Positions 19,988 to 28,235 of a stretch of DNA of 64,000 nt are shown in pieces (within the stretch, counting starts at the first letter, position 1; the number at the start of each line of letters is the position of its first letter). This stretch comes from Candidatus Nomurabacteria bacterium (GTDB lineage: Bacteria > Patescibacteriota > Saccharimonadia > Saccharimonadales > Saccharimonadaceae): assembly GCA_031262695.1 (NCBI GenBank), contig JAISHF010000001.1:1-64000 (forward strand), written 5' to 3'. The notes beneath the pieces are model-generated. The model was not told the origin of the DNA. It saw only the letters and a program-made list of their open reading frames with translations, and ran no database searches. The translations under genes and the position numbers were made by a program.

Positions 19988-20022
19988 GTAGCAGAAAACC
20001 ACCCGCCAGAGGCGGCTGGGCG
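19988..20022 (-). terminator. Terminator of the VirD4-like gene
   Basis: On the minus strand CAGCCGCC, TCT, GGCGGGTGG then TTTTC lies just after the stop codon at 20039. The rest of 19856-20038 holds the promoter region of the 145-residue gene and no other gene. Confidence 0.6.
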
Positions 20023-20038
20023 ATTTTTCAATAAAACA

Positions 20039-22753
20039 TTAGCGAATTTTGAATATCTGCTCGCTATCTTGGGCGCCTTGAGGTGTGGCGGGCGCACTGC
20101 CTTGCTTCTGCAGCGAGACGGGCGCATCAGAAACGCTCTGTGGCGCATTTTGAGGCCCTTCTGAGCCACTTAGACTGCGTTTCTTGGTATTCCAGGCTTC
20201 TAAGAACGAAGGCCGCGAGGAGGCACCCTGAGGGCCTTCAGGAGCGCCCATAGCTGGCATACTATCCGCTGAGTTGCTCTGTTGCGGGTTTTGGGTGGCG
20301 TTTTGCATTCCCTGCATCACCTTAGCCATATCTTTGACGCCAAGTCGTGCCGAAATCTCGGCTAAGACTTCGGCGCGCGGGCGACCATAGCGAGCCGCCG
20401 AATATTCCGCCACCGCTTTTTGTAGCTCGGCATTACTCTCGGGGGTGCTTTTCCATGTCCAAGTCAACGAAAATGGCGAGCTCGGCACCGAATTAATCAG
20501 AACTGTTGCTACCCCGTTGAAATTTGGCAGTTTGGTCAGGTCCTCGGCGCTAAAAACGGGGGCGAACTTCTTGACCAACACCTCTGCATCCGTAATACCG
20601 ATACGCGCCGAAATCACCGTGCCAACATTGCCGAGGATTGCCTCACGGATCTTATCTGTTAACTGCGACATAAATTGGTTCGCAAGAATCAAATTCAACT
20701 GATACTTGCGAGCCTCTGAGAGAATACTCTCAAAACTGTCAGTCGCAAAGTTCTGGAACTCATCTACATACAGGCAGAATGGCTCGCGCTTATCCTCTGG
20801 CGTGTCGGCACGGCTCATTGCGGCCGCTTGAAACTTCATCACAAAAACCATACCGAGCAACTTCGCCGCCTGCTCACCGAGCAAGCCCTTTGATAGATTG
20901 ACAAGGAGGATTTTTTTATTGTCCATAATCTCGCGAATACTAAAACCGCTCTTGACCTGCCCTAGGATATTACGGATTGCGTCGTTTTCAAACGGCGCCC
21001 ATTTGGATACCACCCAAGAGGTAACTTCGCCGGCATCGTTAGATTTTTGCGCCGCTGGCCACTCTTTAGTCCAGAAGTCAATCGCCCGCTGGTTTTTGAC
21101 ATATTGTAATTTGCTCGCCGCATAATTTGGGTCCACTAACACCTTAGGGATATCCATAAAAGTCGCCCCGTTCGGGTCGCTCATCAAGAGGACGGCGGCG
21201 TTGCGGACGATATTTTCCATCCGCGGGCCAACAATGCCGGTATGGCCGGGGTCGTAAAGGCTGTATAACATATTTATCATTTCGCCAATCACGAAATCCA
21301 TCTGGTCCTCGTTTTGCATCTCAAAAATATTTAGGCCAATCGGCGAATTGCGGTCGTTCGGGTTAAAATAAATTACATCATCAATACGATTTTCAGGAAT
21401 CAAACCAAGTAGGCTCTCAGCGAGGTCGCCATGCGGGTCAATCAGAGCAAAGCCACGACCAGCCATCAAATCTTGGTAGGCGAGATTTTTAAGCATAACT
21501 GATTTACCAGTACCTGTCTGCCCAATAATATAAGTGTGGCGGAGACGATCTTTGTCGCTCAGGCGAATAATCTTCTCTTGATCGCGGAACTCGTTAATGC
21601 CGAGCACTAGCCCGCCCTCCACTTCTTCAGCAGGGCCGTCCACCTGCTTGACCGCCAATCGCTTGACGTTGCTTGTCGGGATGTCTTTTTGATTTGGGAA
21701 GTGAAAAATGCTCGCCGCCTCAAGGCTATTCAAAATGTTTTTATTCTTATCAACCGGAAAAACGCGGAGCATATAGTCGGTCTCCAGCCTCTCAACATCT
21801 TTCGCCATGGTAATTTTGAAGCCATTCATCAGAGCGTCATCAAGAAGCGAAAAAGCCGCTGACACACCCCCAACGAGGGCGGTGCTTTTGTCGCGATTCT
21901 CGCTAGAGGCGATAATGCGAATTAGGGTCTCAAAGCCGCTGGCCTTAATCTTGCCTGTAATTGCATCAATTTCAGCCTGCTCTTGCGGCGTGAGTGTTGT
22001 TTCGGTCTTCTCGGTATTCCACTCGGGCGGCTTCCAGAGACTGCGCGTCAGGTCGCCAAGCCAACCAACAGAGGTAGTAGTGGTTTTTTTGCCGCCCTTA
22101 ATATCGCTGATGCGCTTTTTGGCTTGCTCAACCCATTGGCTACCAGCAGGGCGAAGCAAAAATTGCACCGCCACGCCGTCGCCCTTTTTGGCGCCGCCAA
22201 GGGCGTTCAAGAGGGCGCGCATAATATCCTGTTTAGTCTCTTGGTAAGAGGCAATCGGGTAGTAGCCTTCTTTACGAAGATCAAGCTCACCACCAACTAC
22301 GCCGACCGAACCGTTCGGCTGAAAAATATTTTTGACTTTGGCTTCTTCAAGTTTGGCTGTCGGGTACGAGGTGGCGACGGCTTGGCGAACAATCTCAGCC
22401 ATCTCGGCTGGCATTGAGACGTAATATTCAATCATGCCGTCAGTGGCAATAATCTCAAAACTGATATGCTCCTGCCCCCAGAGCTGGCGGCGGAAGTTTT
22501 TCTCGTAGTTAGAAGCAATAATCGCATAAAGACTCTGGGCTTGGGCGATAGTCTCCTCGGTAATATCGCGCTCGTCGCGGCTACCCTCTTTGATATCCTC
22601 GGCGCTAGGTGGCAGATGGATAAGAAAGGTTCGCATCTGTAAGCCACGCTCGCGCTCGTGTTCAATGCGGCGAGCTTTAAGCTGTTGCGCCACAAGCAAC
22701 GCAATCATGCCCAAGATGATGACGAGAACAATAATACCCACCAAAGCACCCAT
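20039..22753 (-). CDS. VirD4/TraG-like type IV secretion ATPase
   Basis: A 904-residue membrane-anchored P-loop ATPase. Residues 4-24 form a transmembrane helix (IIVLVIILGMIALLVAQQL). A region of about 350 residues precedes the motor domain with Walker A GQTGTGKSVML (about 425), DPHGDLAESLL, Walker B FCLYVDEFQNF (about 655) and the ANQFMSQL sensor segment, the order of conjugative coupling proteins and related VirB4/HerA ATPases. The C-terminal 120 residues are Gln/Ser/Pro-rich and disordered. Proteins of this kind are common in Saccharibacteria and are thought to move DNA or protein across the envelope; the substrate is not shown here. Its ATG overlaps the stop of the 90-residue gene upstream (TAATG). 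Confidence 0.85.
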   Translation of the reverse strand: MGALVGIIVLVIILGMIALLVAQQLKARRIEHERERGLQMRTFLIHLPPSAEDIKEGSRDERDITEETIAQAQSLYAIIASNYEKNFRRQLWGQEHISFEIIATDGMIEYYVSMPAEMAEIVRQAVATSYPTAKLEEAKVKNIFQPNGSVGVVGGELDLRKEGYYPIASYQETKQDIMRALLNALGGAKKGDGVAVQFLLRPAGSQWVEQAKKRISDIKGGKKTTTTSVGWLGDLTRSLWKPPEWNTEKTETTLTPQEQAEIDAITGKIKASGFETLIRIIASSENRDKSTALVGGVSAAFSLLDDALMNGFKITMAKDVERLETDYMLRVFPVDKNKNILNSLEAASIFHFPNQKDIPTSNVKRLAVKQVDGPAEEVEGGLVLGINEFRDQEKIIRLSDKDRLRHTYIIGQTGTGKSVMLKNLAYQDLMAGRGFALIDPHGDLAESLLGLIPENRIDDVIYFNPNDRNSPIGLNIFEMQNEDQMDFVIGEMINMLYSLYDPGHTGIVGPRMENIVRNAAVLLMSDPNGATFMDIPKVLVDPNYAASKLQYVKNQRAIDFWTKEWPAAQKSNDAGEVTSWVVSKWAPFENDAIRNILGQVKSGFSIREIMDNKKILLVNLSKGLLGEQAAKLLGMVFVMKFQAAAMSRADTPEDKREPFCLYVDEFQNFATDSFESILSEARKYQLNLILANQFMSQLTDKIREAILGNVGTVISARIGITDAEVLVKKFAPVFSAEDLTKLPNFNGVATVLINSVPSSPFSLTWTWKSTPESNAELQKAVAEYSAARYGRPRAEVLAEISARLGVKDMAKVMQGMQNATQNPQQSNSADSMPAMGAPEGPQGASSRPSFLEAWNTKKRSLSGSEGPQNAPQSVSDAPVSLQKQGSAPATPQGAQDSEQIFKIR

Positions 22754-23019
22754 TAGGCGGCCTCTCTGGGGTCGGCTGGCGGCTGCACTAGGACGGCTTG
22801 CGGCGTGGTGACTTGCGACATGATGGCTTGCGGCGCAACTGCTCGTACTGCTGGGGCTGCGCTAATCGCCGCCTGCCCCCTGCCTCGGATGCGGTCTTGA
22901 AGCGCCTTAATTGCTTCTTCGCGGCTACGTGGGTCACCCTTGGAATGCTCCAAAACTTGGTCAAGCGTCTCTTTAACGCTATTTGATATACCGCTTTGTC
23001 TTACCTCGCCTAATGCCAT
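22753..23019 (-). CDS. Small hypothetical protein cotranscribed with the VirD4-like gene
   Basis: Eighty-eight residues: a charged N-terminal half likely helical (VKETLDQVLEHSKGDPRSREEAIKAL cut by GDP) and an Ala/Pro/Val-rich C-terminus. No known family. I start it at the second ATG (23019), 6 nt after TATAAT, in keeping with the leaderless pattern; an ATG two codons earlier directly abuts the -10 box. The overlap with the ATPase gene suggests a shared task, for example as a cytoplasmic adaptor, which is inference. Confidence 0.72.
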   Translation of the reverse strand: MALGEVRQSGISNSVKETLDQVLEHSKGDPRSREEAIKALQDRIRGRGQAAISAAPAVRAVAPQAIMSQVTTPQAVLVQPPADPREAA

Positions 23020-23036
23020 AAGCATATTATATCACA

Positions 23037-23399
23037 CTATTTTTTATACACAATAAAAAAGCACCCTATCAGAAATAGAGCGCTTATCCCCCCTGCCCAT
23101 GGCAAGCTAAACCCCGTGATGCTCATCGCGAGCACTGAGAAGCCGCCAAATAGTGAAATCCCATACTGCTTTTGTACGGGCAGTATTGGTTGAGAGAATT
23201 TGCGTTGTAATATTAGCAACACCAAACTTAACAGAGTGTAGATGAGTGAACACACCATCACGAAGAGGAAGATTAGTGAGACTAAGACGCCAACGTTCCC
23301 TGCCGAATTCGGCTGGGATAAGGAGAATATTGCAGCAAGCGAGAGAGAACTAACTGCAAAAAGTGCAATGGCTATTTTATCGGTTTTGCGTGTATTCAT
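23037..23399 (-). CDS. Hypothetical four-helix membrane protein
   Basis: A 120-residue protein made of four hydrophobic helices (IAIALFAVSSLSLAAIFSL, VLVSLIFLFVMVCSLIYTLL, LFGGFSVLAMSITGFSL, GISALFLIGCFFIVYK) with short loops. No family motif recognised. The ATG follows TACAAT by 6 nt, so it is leaderless. Confidence 0.72.
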   Translation of the reverse strand: MNTRKTDKIAIALFAVSSLSLAAIFSLSQPNSAGNVGVLVSLIFLFVMVCSLIYTLLSLVLLILQRKFSQPILPVQKQYGISLFGGFSVLAMSITGFSLPWAGGISALFLIGCFFIVYKK

Positions 23400-23465
23400 A
23401 AGTCTATTGTATCATAACCATCTTAAAAATAATGCATGGAGTAGAGTGGCTAACTGGCCTAAATG

Positions 23466-23793
23466 AAAAAAATTTGCCACAGCCGCTCTACTATGCTTGG
23501 TCGCCGACCCTAGTGGGGCGGCAAAAAACGAGGGTTTAAATTGCTGGTTTAATACTAAGGTGCTCAATTTTACCCTGTTCAGGCCTCTTACGAAGCTCTG
23601 GGTAGGTTCTAAGGTCTAAAATGGTAATTTATGGCCAGTAGAAGCTACCAATTCGCTTCTTAATGCCTTGCTGCTTCACATTTTCGTGTGAGCCTTCACC
23701 TGTTTCGGCCGTCTGGGGTGGCATAGAGGTGGATTTGAGGTGCTTTGCTTTTAGTTTTTGCTCCTTAGAGCGGTTTTTGCTTTTGTCTATGAC
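23466..23793 (-). ncRNA. Unassigned transcript of about 330 nt with promoter and terminator
   Basis: Promoter TTGACT (23828-23823), 17 nt, TATATT (23805-23800). The RNA ends in a hairpin TTTGCC.../GGCAAA followed by seven U at 23472-23466. Inside are CACA-cgaaaa-TGTG, AGAAGC/GCTTCT and a larger ATTTTA.../GGTAAAAT stem. No ORF with a normal start and ribosome site fits; one frame is open for 55 codons without a start (…KNRSKEQKLK…, ending SFYWP), stops at TAA, and then continues protein-like for 29 codons (DLRTYPELRKRPEQGKIEHL). It is either a structured RNA or a decayed small gene. Confidence 0.5.
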
Positions 23794-23986
23794 TATTCCA
23801 ATATATCATAAGCGTGTTTGAAAGTCAATAGTTTTTATAAAAATTGTGTACAGTTTTTTGATAAAATTTTTATACAAGATTGGGGCAAAGAATCTCTAAA
23901 AGCCTGTGGAAAACTTTTGTATAAAATATTTAATTTTCTTTACAAAAAGTCTTGACATAAGCATTTTGACACGCTATAATAGGGGT

Positions 23987-24155
23987 AGTTATTGAACAAT
24001 TTTAGTGTTCAATAACCCAAAACAAAAAGTTATCGTGTCTCGCGGGAGCGGAAAGCATAATCGCTCCCACAGACAAAAATAACTCCCACCAAACAGAAAA
24101 TAAAAACTTATGACAAAGAAAATTCCCCCTTCTCTCTCGCGGGGGAATTTTCGCA
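23987..24155 (+). ncRNA. Unassigned structured RNA of about 170 nt
   Basis: A consensus promoter (TTGACA 23952-23957, 17 nt, TATAAT 23975-23980) starts an RNA with two clear structures. The first is GTTATTGAAC/GTTCAATAAC at its 5' end. The second is a nested stem: GTTAT/ATAAC, TGTCT/AGACA and GGGAGCG/CGCTCCC. It ends at the hairpin shared with tmRNA. No ORF with a ribosome site. It does not fold end to end as 6S RNA does and lacks the SRP GGAA/AGCAGCC elements. Confidence 0.65.
24119..24154. terminator. Shared terminator of tmRNA and the 170-nt RNA
   Basis: AAAATTCCCCC and GGGGGAATTTT form an 11-bp stem with U-rich flanks on both strands, between converging RNA genes. Confidence 0.85.
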
Positions 24156-24161
24156 TTATCT

Positions 24162-24542
24162 TGGTGGAGCTACGGGATACTGCCTCCCGGTCCGACTGAT
24201 AATACCTTGGTGCACTACAAACTTAGGCTGTTTTTAGAGTGGCGATCTGTCTAAACAGACAAACCCAGATGGCCACGCCAGAATTGTCTTCTTGACTTAA
24301 CCCGTCAGGCGCGAGGTAAGCCCGTATTCCCGTGTATAACACCTTGCTCTCTACGGAAACTCAAGAGGTTGGCGGCGCCGCAATTAGGCGAGCGCTGGGG
24401 AGAGGACAGGCATACTAAACAAGTTAGCAAAAGCCGTCTTCACCTTAGAAAATGCGTTTGCATTTAGAAGTTGGCCCATAACGAGGGCGAGCCGGTTTGC
24501 ACATCCAAGATGTTAATCAATCGTCAAAGCTTTGTTAGCCCC
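24162..24542 (-). ncRNA. ssrA: Transfer-messenger RNA (tmRNA)
   Basis: Rescues stalled ribosomes and tags the broken product. The 5' GGGGCTA pairs with 3' TAGCTCC before ACCA, with the G3-U70 wobble needed for alanylation. The tag frame runs from GCA at 24461 to TAA at 24384-24386: 25 codons, starting ANAFSKVKTA and ending LSPALA. The PALA end fits protease tags, but the length is well above the usual 10 or so. Pseudoknot-like GC stems follow. The T arm is odd: stem CGGGA/TCCCG with loop GGCAGTA in place of TTCRANN. Promoter TTGCAT (24583-24578), 17 nt, TATAAT (24560-24555). Confidence 0.93.
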
Positions 24543-24641
24543 AACTCTATTTACATTATATCACGCTCACCCCTAAAATGCAAGTGCTCTTGCTGTTTTC
24601 TGGTGTTTGCAAGCGATTTTGGAACGATTTTTTTATAAAGT

Positions 24642-24706
24642 TTTTGACCTCAATAGCCAACAGAGGTCAAAACTAAGCATAACCGTTGACACTTATGCTT
24701 AGTTTT
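24642..24706 (-). repeat. Two-hairpin repeat upstream of comM and tmRNA
   Basis: A perfect 14-bp inverted repeat (AAAACTAAGCATAA 24669-24682, TTATGCTTAGTTTT 24693-24706) adjoins TTTTGACCTC/GAGGTCAAAA (24642-24672). The same arrangement recurs at 57383-57437. It lies between the divergent comM and tmRNA transcripts, so it may be an operator or a remnant of a repeat family. Confidence 0.7.
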
Positions 24707-24773
24707 GGAGAAGTTTGTGTTTAAGATAAGTTATGGCGAGAAATATTTTATTGACAAAGCGGTTAGGAGGCGC

Positions 24774-26438
24774 ATGGTGAGCAAGATTTTGTCGGCAATC
24801 CCCTTGGGCTTCGGTGGTGAAGCGGTATGGGTGGAGTGCGATGCGAATCGTGGGCTGCCGGGGTTGAGCGTGGTTGGGTTGCCAAATACTACTGTTAATG
24901 AGGCGCGCGACAGAGTGCGGAGTGCAATTGTCAATTCTAAACTGGACTTCCCTGCCCGTAAGATTACGATCAATTTGGCACCGGCCGAGCTTAAAAAGGA
25001 TGGGAGTGGGCTAGATCTGCCGATTGCACTGGCGATTCTGGCTGTTTCTGGGCAGTTTAAGCTAAAAGAGGCATCCGAATACCTTTTTGTGGGCGAATTG
25101 TCCTTAAATGGCGAAATTTGCGCCATTCCGGGGGTGATAAATGTAGTAGAGATAGCAAAAGAGCTAGGCGTGAAGGCGGTTTTTGTGCCAGAGAAAAACC
25201 TGCCGCAGGCGCGGCTGGTTAAAGGAGTAGCCGTGCGCAGCGCTAAGACGCTCAAAGAGCTAGTTTCGGTTTTTGGCGAGCCAGAAGCAAGGGGTGGGGC
25301 CGACGATAAGGTCGCCAGTTTAGCAGTCGGCGATGAGAGTGCTGACGCCGTTGCAAAGTTAGCAACACAATCTGAAGCAGCCACGCCAACAGGGCCAGAA
25401 CAAGCAGAAGCGCTACTCAATGCTCCAGTAATCCAACAAAATAGTTCTAGGCCGCGCCCCGAACACGCACGGCATGAAGTGCTTTTTGATGACATCCGAG
25501 GGCAGGCGGCTGCCAAGCGGGCACTTACAATTGCAGTCGCTGGGCGACACAACATTCTACTTTCAGGACCGCCTGGCACCGGAAAAACAATGCTGGCGCG
25601 GGCGGCACACAGCCTCTTACCACCCCTATTAGACGACGAACTGGTGGCAGTTGCAAAATTGCACGGACTAACTTCGGCGACAGGCGTAATCAGCAAGGCG
25701 AGACCATTTCGCTCACCGCACCATAGTGCAAGTTTAGCGGCGCTGGTCGGCGGAGGTGTGAAAGCGAGCCCAGGTGAGATTAGCCTTGCTCACTATGGGG
25801 TGCTGTTCTTAGACGAACTGCCCGAGTTCCCGCGCAACCTGGTAGAAGCATTGAGGCAGCCACTAGAAGATCACACCGTGACAGTAACGCGTGTCAATTA
25901 CAAACTTGCCTACCCTGCTGACTTTATGCTAATCGCGACAGAAAACCCTTGCCCTTGCGGCTATTTGGGCGACCCAGACCACGAATGCGCCTGCTCACAA
26001 ACCCAAATTGCTTGTTATCGCAAGCGGATTTCTGGGCCGATTTTAGACCGTATAGATATGGTTGTCCCCGTAGAGCGAGTGCCTATTCGGGAGATTGTAG
26101 CAAAAGCTTCAGAAAAAAACGAGCATCAACTGGCCTATGAGCAAATTGCACGGGCGCGGGAATTCCGCCGGCAACGACAGCTGGCGGATAGCGATGGCGG
26201 CGAGAGTAGCAGAAAAAAAGCCGATCTAGCAGAGGCTGGCGCAAGTGAGGCGGCACTCAACCTACTAACACAGGCAGCAGATAAGCTAGGATTATCTATG
26301 CGGAGTTATGCTAAGGTGTTAAAAGTGGCACGGACGATTGCTGACTTGGCACAGTCGGAGACGATAGAAGTGGCTCATGTCGCAGAGGCATTACAGTATA
26401 GAGGGCGGAAAGATAGTGTTAATGCAAAGGCTGAATAA
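24774..26438 (+). CDS. comM: ComM/YifB-family AAA ATPase (Mg-chelatase-like)
   Basis: Hexameric helicase-type ATPase that in other bacteria drives branch migration during natural transformation. The N-terminal ChlI-like domain begins ILSAIPLGFGGEAVWVECD and contains GLPGLSVVGLPNTTVNEARDR. The AAA domain has Walker A SGPPGTGKTML (about residue 265), Walker B VLFLDELPEFPRN, and a Cys-rich CPCGYLGDPDHECAC segment; a Mg-chelatase C-terminal domain closes it. Between the two halves is an acidic/Ala-rich insert of about 50 residues. Start at ATG 24774 with TTAGGAGG before it; a TTG 23 codons upstream has no ribosome site. Natural uptake of DNA is a sensible role in an organism that cannot make nucleotides, but that is inference. 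Confidence 0.95.
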   Translation: MVSKILSAIPLGFGGEAVWVECDANRGLPGLSVVGLPNTTVNEARDRVRSAIVNSKLDFPARKITINLAPAELKKDGSGLDLPIALAILAVSGQFKLKEASEYLFVGELSLNGEICAIPGVINVVEIAKELGVKAVFVPEKNLPQARLVKGVAVRSAKTLKELVSVFGEPEARGGADDKVASLAVGDESADAVAKLATQSEAATPTGPEQAEALLNAPVIQQNSSRPRPEHARHEVLFDDIRGQAAAKRALTIAVAGRHNILLSGPPGTGKTMLARAAHSLLPPLLDDELVAVAKLHGLTSATGVISKARPFRSPHHSASLAALVGGGVKASPGEISLAHYGVLFLDELPEFPRNLVEALRQPLEDHTVTVTRVNYKLAYPADFMLIATENPCPCGYLGDPDHECACSQTQIACYRKRISGPILDRIDMVVPVERVPIREIVAKASEKNEHQLAYEQIARAREFRRQRQLADSDGGESSRKKADLAEAGASEAALNLLTQAADKLGLSMRSYAKVLKVARTIADLAQSETIEVAHVAEALQYRGRKDSVNAKAE

Positions 26439-26513
26439 AAAATGCCAAAAAGACATAAAAACTCTTGAAAAATCGGGAAAAACCGCTATAATGATAGTAA
26501 TGAAAGGCACAAA

Positions 26514-27023
26514 ATAGGCGAACGAGTTAGAATTAACGGGGATATTCGCTATGCCGAAGTGCGGGTGCTGGGCGAAAATGGCGAACAGTTAGGCGTGATG
26601 AATAGCGCTCGGGCGCGCGATATGGCGCGTGATGCCGGCGTGGATTTGGTGGAGATTTCGCCAAATGCCAATCCACCAGTAGTAAAGATTATCAGTTGGG
26701 GTAAGTATCAGTACCAGAAGTCTAAGGAGCAGAATCGGGCGCGCAAAAATGCCAAGACGAGCGAGTTGCGACAAATTCGTTTAGGGCTACGGATCGGCGA
26801 TAATGACTTGAATATTAAACTGAAAAAGGTGCGTGAACTACTGGCGGACGGCGACCGAGTGAAGGTGACCGTAGTATTCCGCGGGCGCGAGATGGCCCAT
26901 AAAGAGATCGGCCATGCAATGATTGAGCGGATTAGTGCAGCGCTCGCCGATGTGGCGACACCAGATTCGGCGCCACAAATGGCTGGCAAGCAACTTTCTA
27001 TTGGCTACCGAGCTAAACGGTAG
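26514..27023 (+). CDS. infC: Translation initiation factor IF-3, probable AUA start
   Basis: IF-3 checks the initiation codon on the 30S subunit. The protein carries the N-domain ([23 protein letters not shown]), the linker ([18 protein letters not shown]) and the C-domain ([35 protein letters not shown]). The N-domain needs sequence upstream of the GTG at 26559. In frame there is no ATG, GTG or TTG there, but AAAGG at 26503-26507 is followed 6 nt later by ATA (26514), giving [18 protein letters not shown]-3 genes are known to use rare starts for autoregulation, so AUA is plausible; AUU at 26532 is a second choice. Promoter TTGAAA, 16 nt, TATAAT. Full length would be 169 residues. Confidence 0.9.
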   Translation: MGERVRINGDIRYAEVRVLGENGEQLGVMNSARARDMARDAGVDLVEISPNANPPVVKIISWGKYQYQKSKEQNRARKNAKTSELRQIRLGLRIGDNDLNIKLKKVRELLADGDRVKVTVVFRGREMAHKEIGHAMIERISAALADVATPDSAPQMAGKQLSIGYRAKR

Positions 27024-27028
27024 CAGAC

Positions 27029-27143
27029 CGCATACACGCCACATTTCGGGCAGAAACCGCAAGGGCGCTCAGGCGCGCCCTCTTGGCAAAGCAAAGCTTT
27101 GCCAATTCACCCCAGCACTGCCCTCAATATGGCGTATTTGCAG
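27029..27143. repeat. Cloverleaf palindromic element, intergenic copy (A)
   Basis: Outer inverted repeats (…ATACACGCCACATT..GGGCA and TGCCC..AATATGGCGTAT…) enclose two hairpins, GGGCGC/GCGCGCCC and TTGGCAAAGC/GCTTTGCCAA. The sequence aligns over about 100 bp with the element inside valS at 53943-54056 (shared CGGGCA, CCCTCTTGGC, GCCAATTCAC and TGCCCTC blocks). Here it sits between infC and rpmI. Confidence 0.75.
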
Positions 27144-27208
27144 TCTTGACACAGAAAACTCTTGCAATATGGAGATTTTCTGCTATAATGATGAGAGAAG
27201 GATTAATT

Positions 27209-27403
27209 ATGCCAAAAATGAAGACACATAAAGGAACTGCGAAACGCATTAAAATTACCGCAACGGGTAAATTGGTGCGGGAGCGTGCGTTCGGCAACCA
27301 CATTTTGTCAAAAAAGAGCAAGTCGCGCAAGCGCGTGATTGCCACCCCTGCCGAGATTAACGGCCACATCAAGCGCAATATCAAGAAAGCGTTAAACATT
27401 TAA
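27209..27403 (+). CDS. rpmI: Large ribosomal subunit protein bL35
   Basis: Sixty-four residues, basic, with the usual [15 protein letters not shown] start, [17 protein letters not shown] and KSKSRKR core. Start at ATG 27209 with AGAAGGA before it; promoter TTGCAA, 16 nt, TATAAT. It forms the classical infC-rpmI-rplT order, but here rpmI has its own promoter and is separated from infC by the palindromic element, which may break the usual L20 control of the operon. Confidence 0.97.
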   Translation: MPKMKTHKGTAKRIKITATGKLVRERAFGNHILSKKSKSRKRVIATPAEINGHIKRNIKKALNI

Positions 27404-27411
27404 GGAGAATT

Positions 27412-27753
27412 ATGCGAGCACAACGAAGCGTCCCAGCAAGGAATAAACACAAGAAGATTTTGAAATTAGCCAAAGGTATGCAACATTACCGCACTCGCAG
27501 TTTTCGCTTGGCGAAACAAGGTGTGATTAAGGCGTTGCGCTATGCCTACCGCGACCGCCGCAACAAAAAGCGCGATTTGCGAGCAATTTGGATTACTCGT
27601 ATCAACAATGCCGCCCGCGAGAATGGCTTGACTTATGCCAAACTGATTGCTGGATTAGAGGCGAAAAAGATCGCCCTAGACCGCAAAGTCTTGGCGGAAC
27701 TAGCAGTTTCTGAGCCAGCTGCATTCAAGGCAGTGATTGAAGCCGTAAAATAA
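27412..27753 (+). CDS. rplT: Large ribosomal subunit protein bL20
   Basis: A 113-residue 23S rRNA-binding assembly protein with the long basic N-terminal helix ([22 protein letters not shown]) and the globular [39 protein letters not shown]. Starts 9 nt after rpmI with AAGGAGA. The operon ends in a strong terminator at 27773-27798. Confidence 0.98.
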   Translation: MRAQRSVPARNKHKKILKLAKGMQHYRTRSFRLAKQGVIKALRYAYRDRRNKKRDLRAIWITRINNAARENGLTYAKLIAGLEAKKIALDRKVLAELAVSEPAAFKAVIEAVK

Positions 27754-27772
27754 CCCCCTGCTAAGCAACAAG

Positions 27773-27798
27773 AAAGACCTCCCACAAGGAGGTCTTTT
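27773..27798 (+). terminator. Terminator of rpmI-rplT
   Basis: AAAGACCTCC, loop CACAA, GGAGGTCTTTT. Confidence 0.9.
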
Positions 27799-27833
27799 GG
27801 AATGGTGGGGAGGTTGCTGCGGCCCGTTTTATT

Positions 27834-27859
27834 AAAAAATCCCCTGCTGGGGATTTTTT
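27834..27859 (-). terminator. Terminator of RNase P RNA
   Basis: AAAAAATCCCC, TGCT, GGGGATTTTTT: symmetrical stem with U tract on the minus strand. Confidence 0.85.
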
Positions 27860-27884
27860 AATTCGGCGTTAGCCGTTATGATGC

Positions 27885-28221
27885 CTGAGTTCGTCTGTAA
27901 GCCGGATTTTGTCGTGGGCTATCATCTATCTAGGCCGCCGATTGCTCGGTGGCTCCAGCGGTGAACGAGCCAAACGCGGGCCGCGCTTTGTATGACTCTC
28001 CTTGCAGCAGGCAGGGTTTACCCCTGAATTATGTCGCCATAACTCACCGTGCGCTCTTACCGCACTCTTTTCACCCTTACCATAAATCAAAAATTCATGG
28101 CGGTTTAAGTTTCTGTGGCACTTTCCCTATTCTTGCGAACGGTCGCCGTTAGCGACTACCATACCCTTTGCTGTCCGGACTTTCCTCTTGGCGAGCCAAG
28201 CGATAGTCTAACGAACTCCCC
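27885..28221 (-). ncRNA. rnpB: RNase P RNA (bacterial type A)
   Basis: Catalytic RNA that matures tRNA 5' ends. P1 is GAGTTCGT (near the 5' end) with ACGAACTC (near the 3' end). The universal GAGGAAAGTCCGGAC core (CR-I) and the 3' P4 partner region (GCCCACGACAAAATCCGGCTTACAGAC) are visible on the minus strand. Length about 337 nt. A TATAAT box at about 28231 precedes it; the -35 region lies in the 27-bp inverted repeat. Confidence 0.96.
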
Positions 28222-28235
28222 TACATTATACTATA

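Noticed and set aside
24110-24240. ORF starting at an ATG in the 170-nt RNA
   Set aside because: It runs through the shared terminator and into antisense tmRNA; no Shine-Dalgarno.
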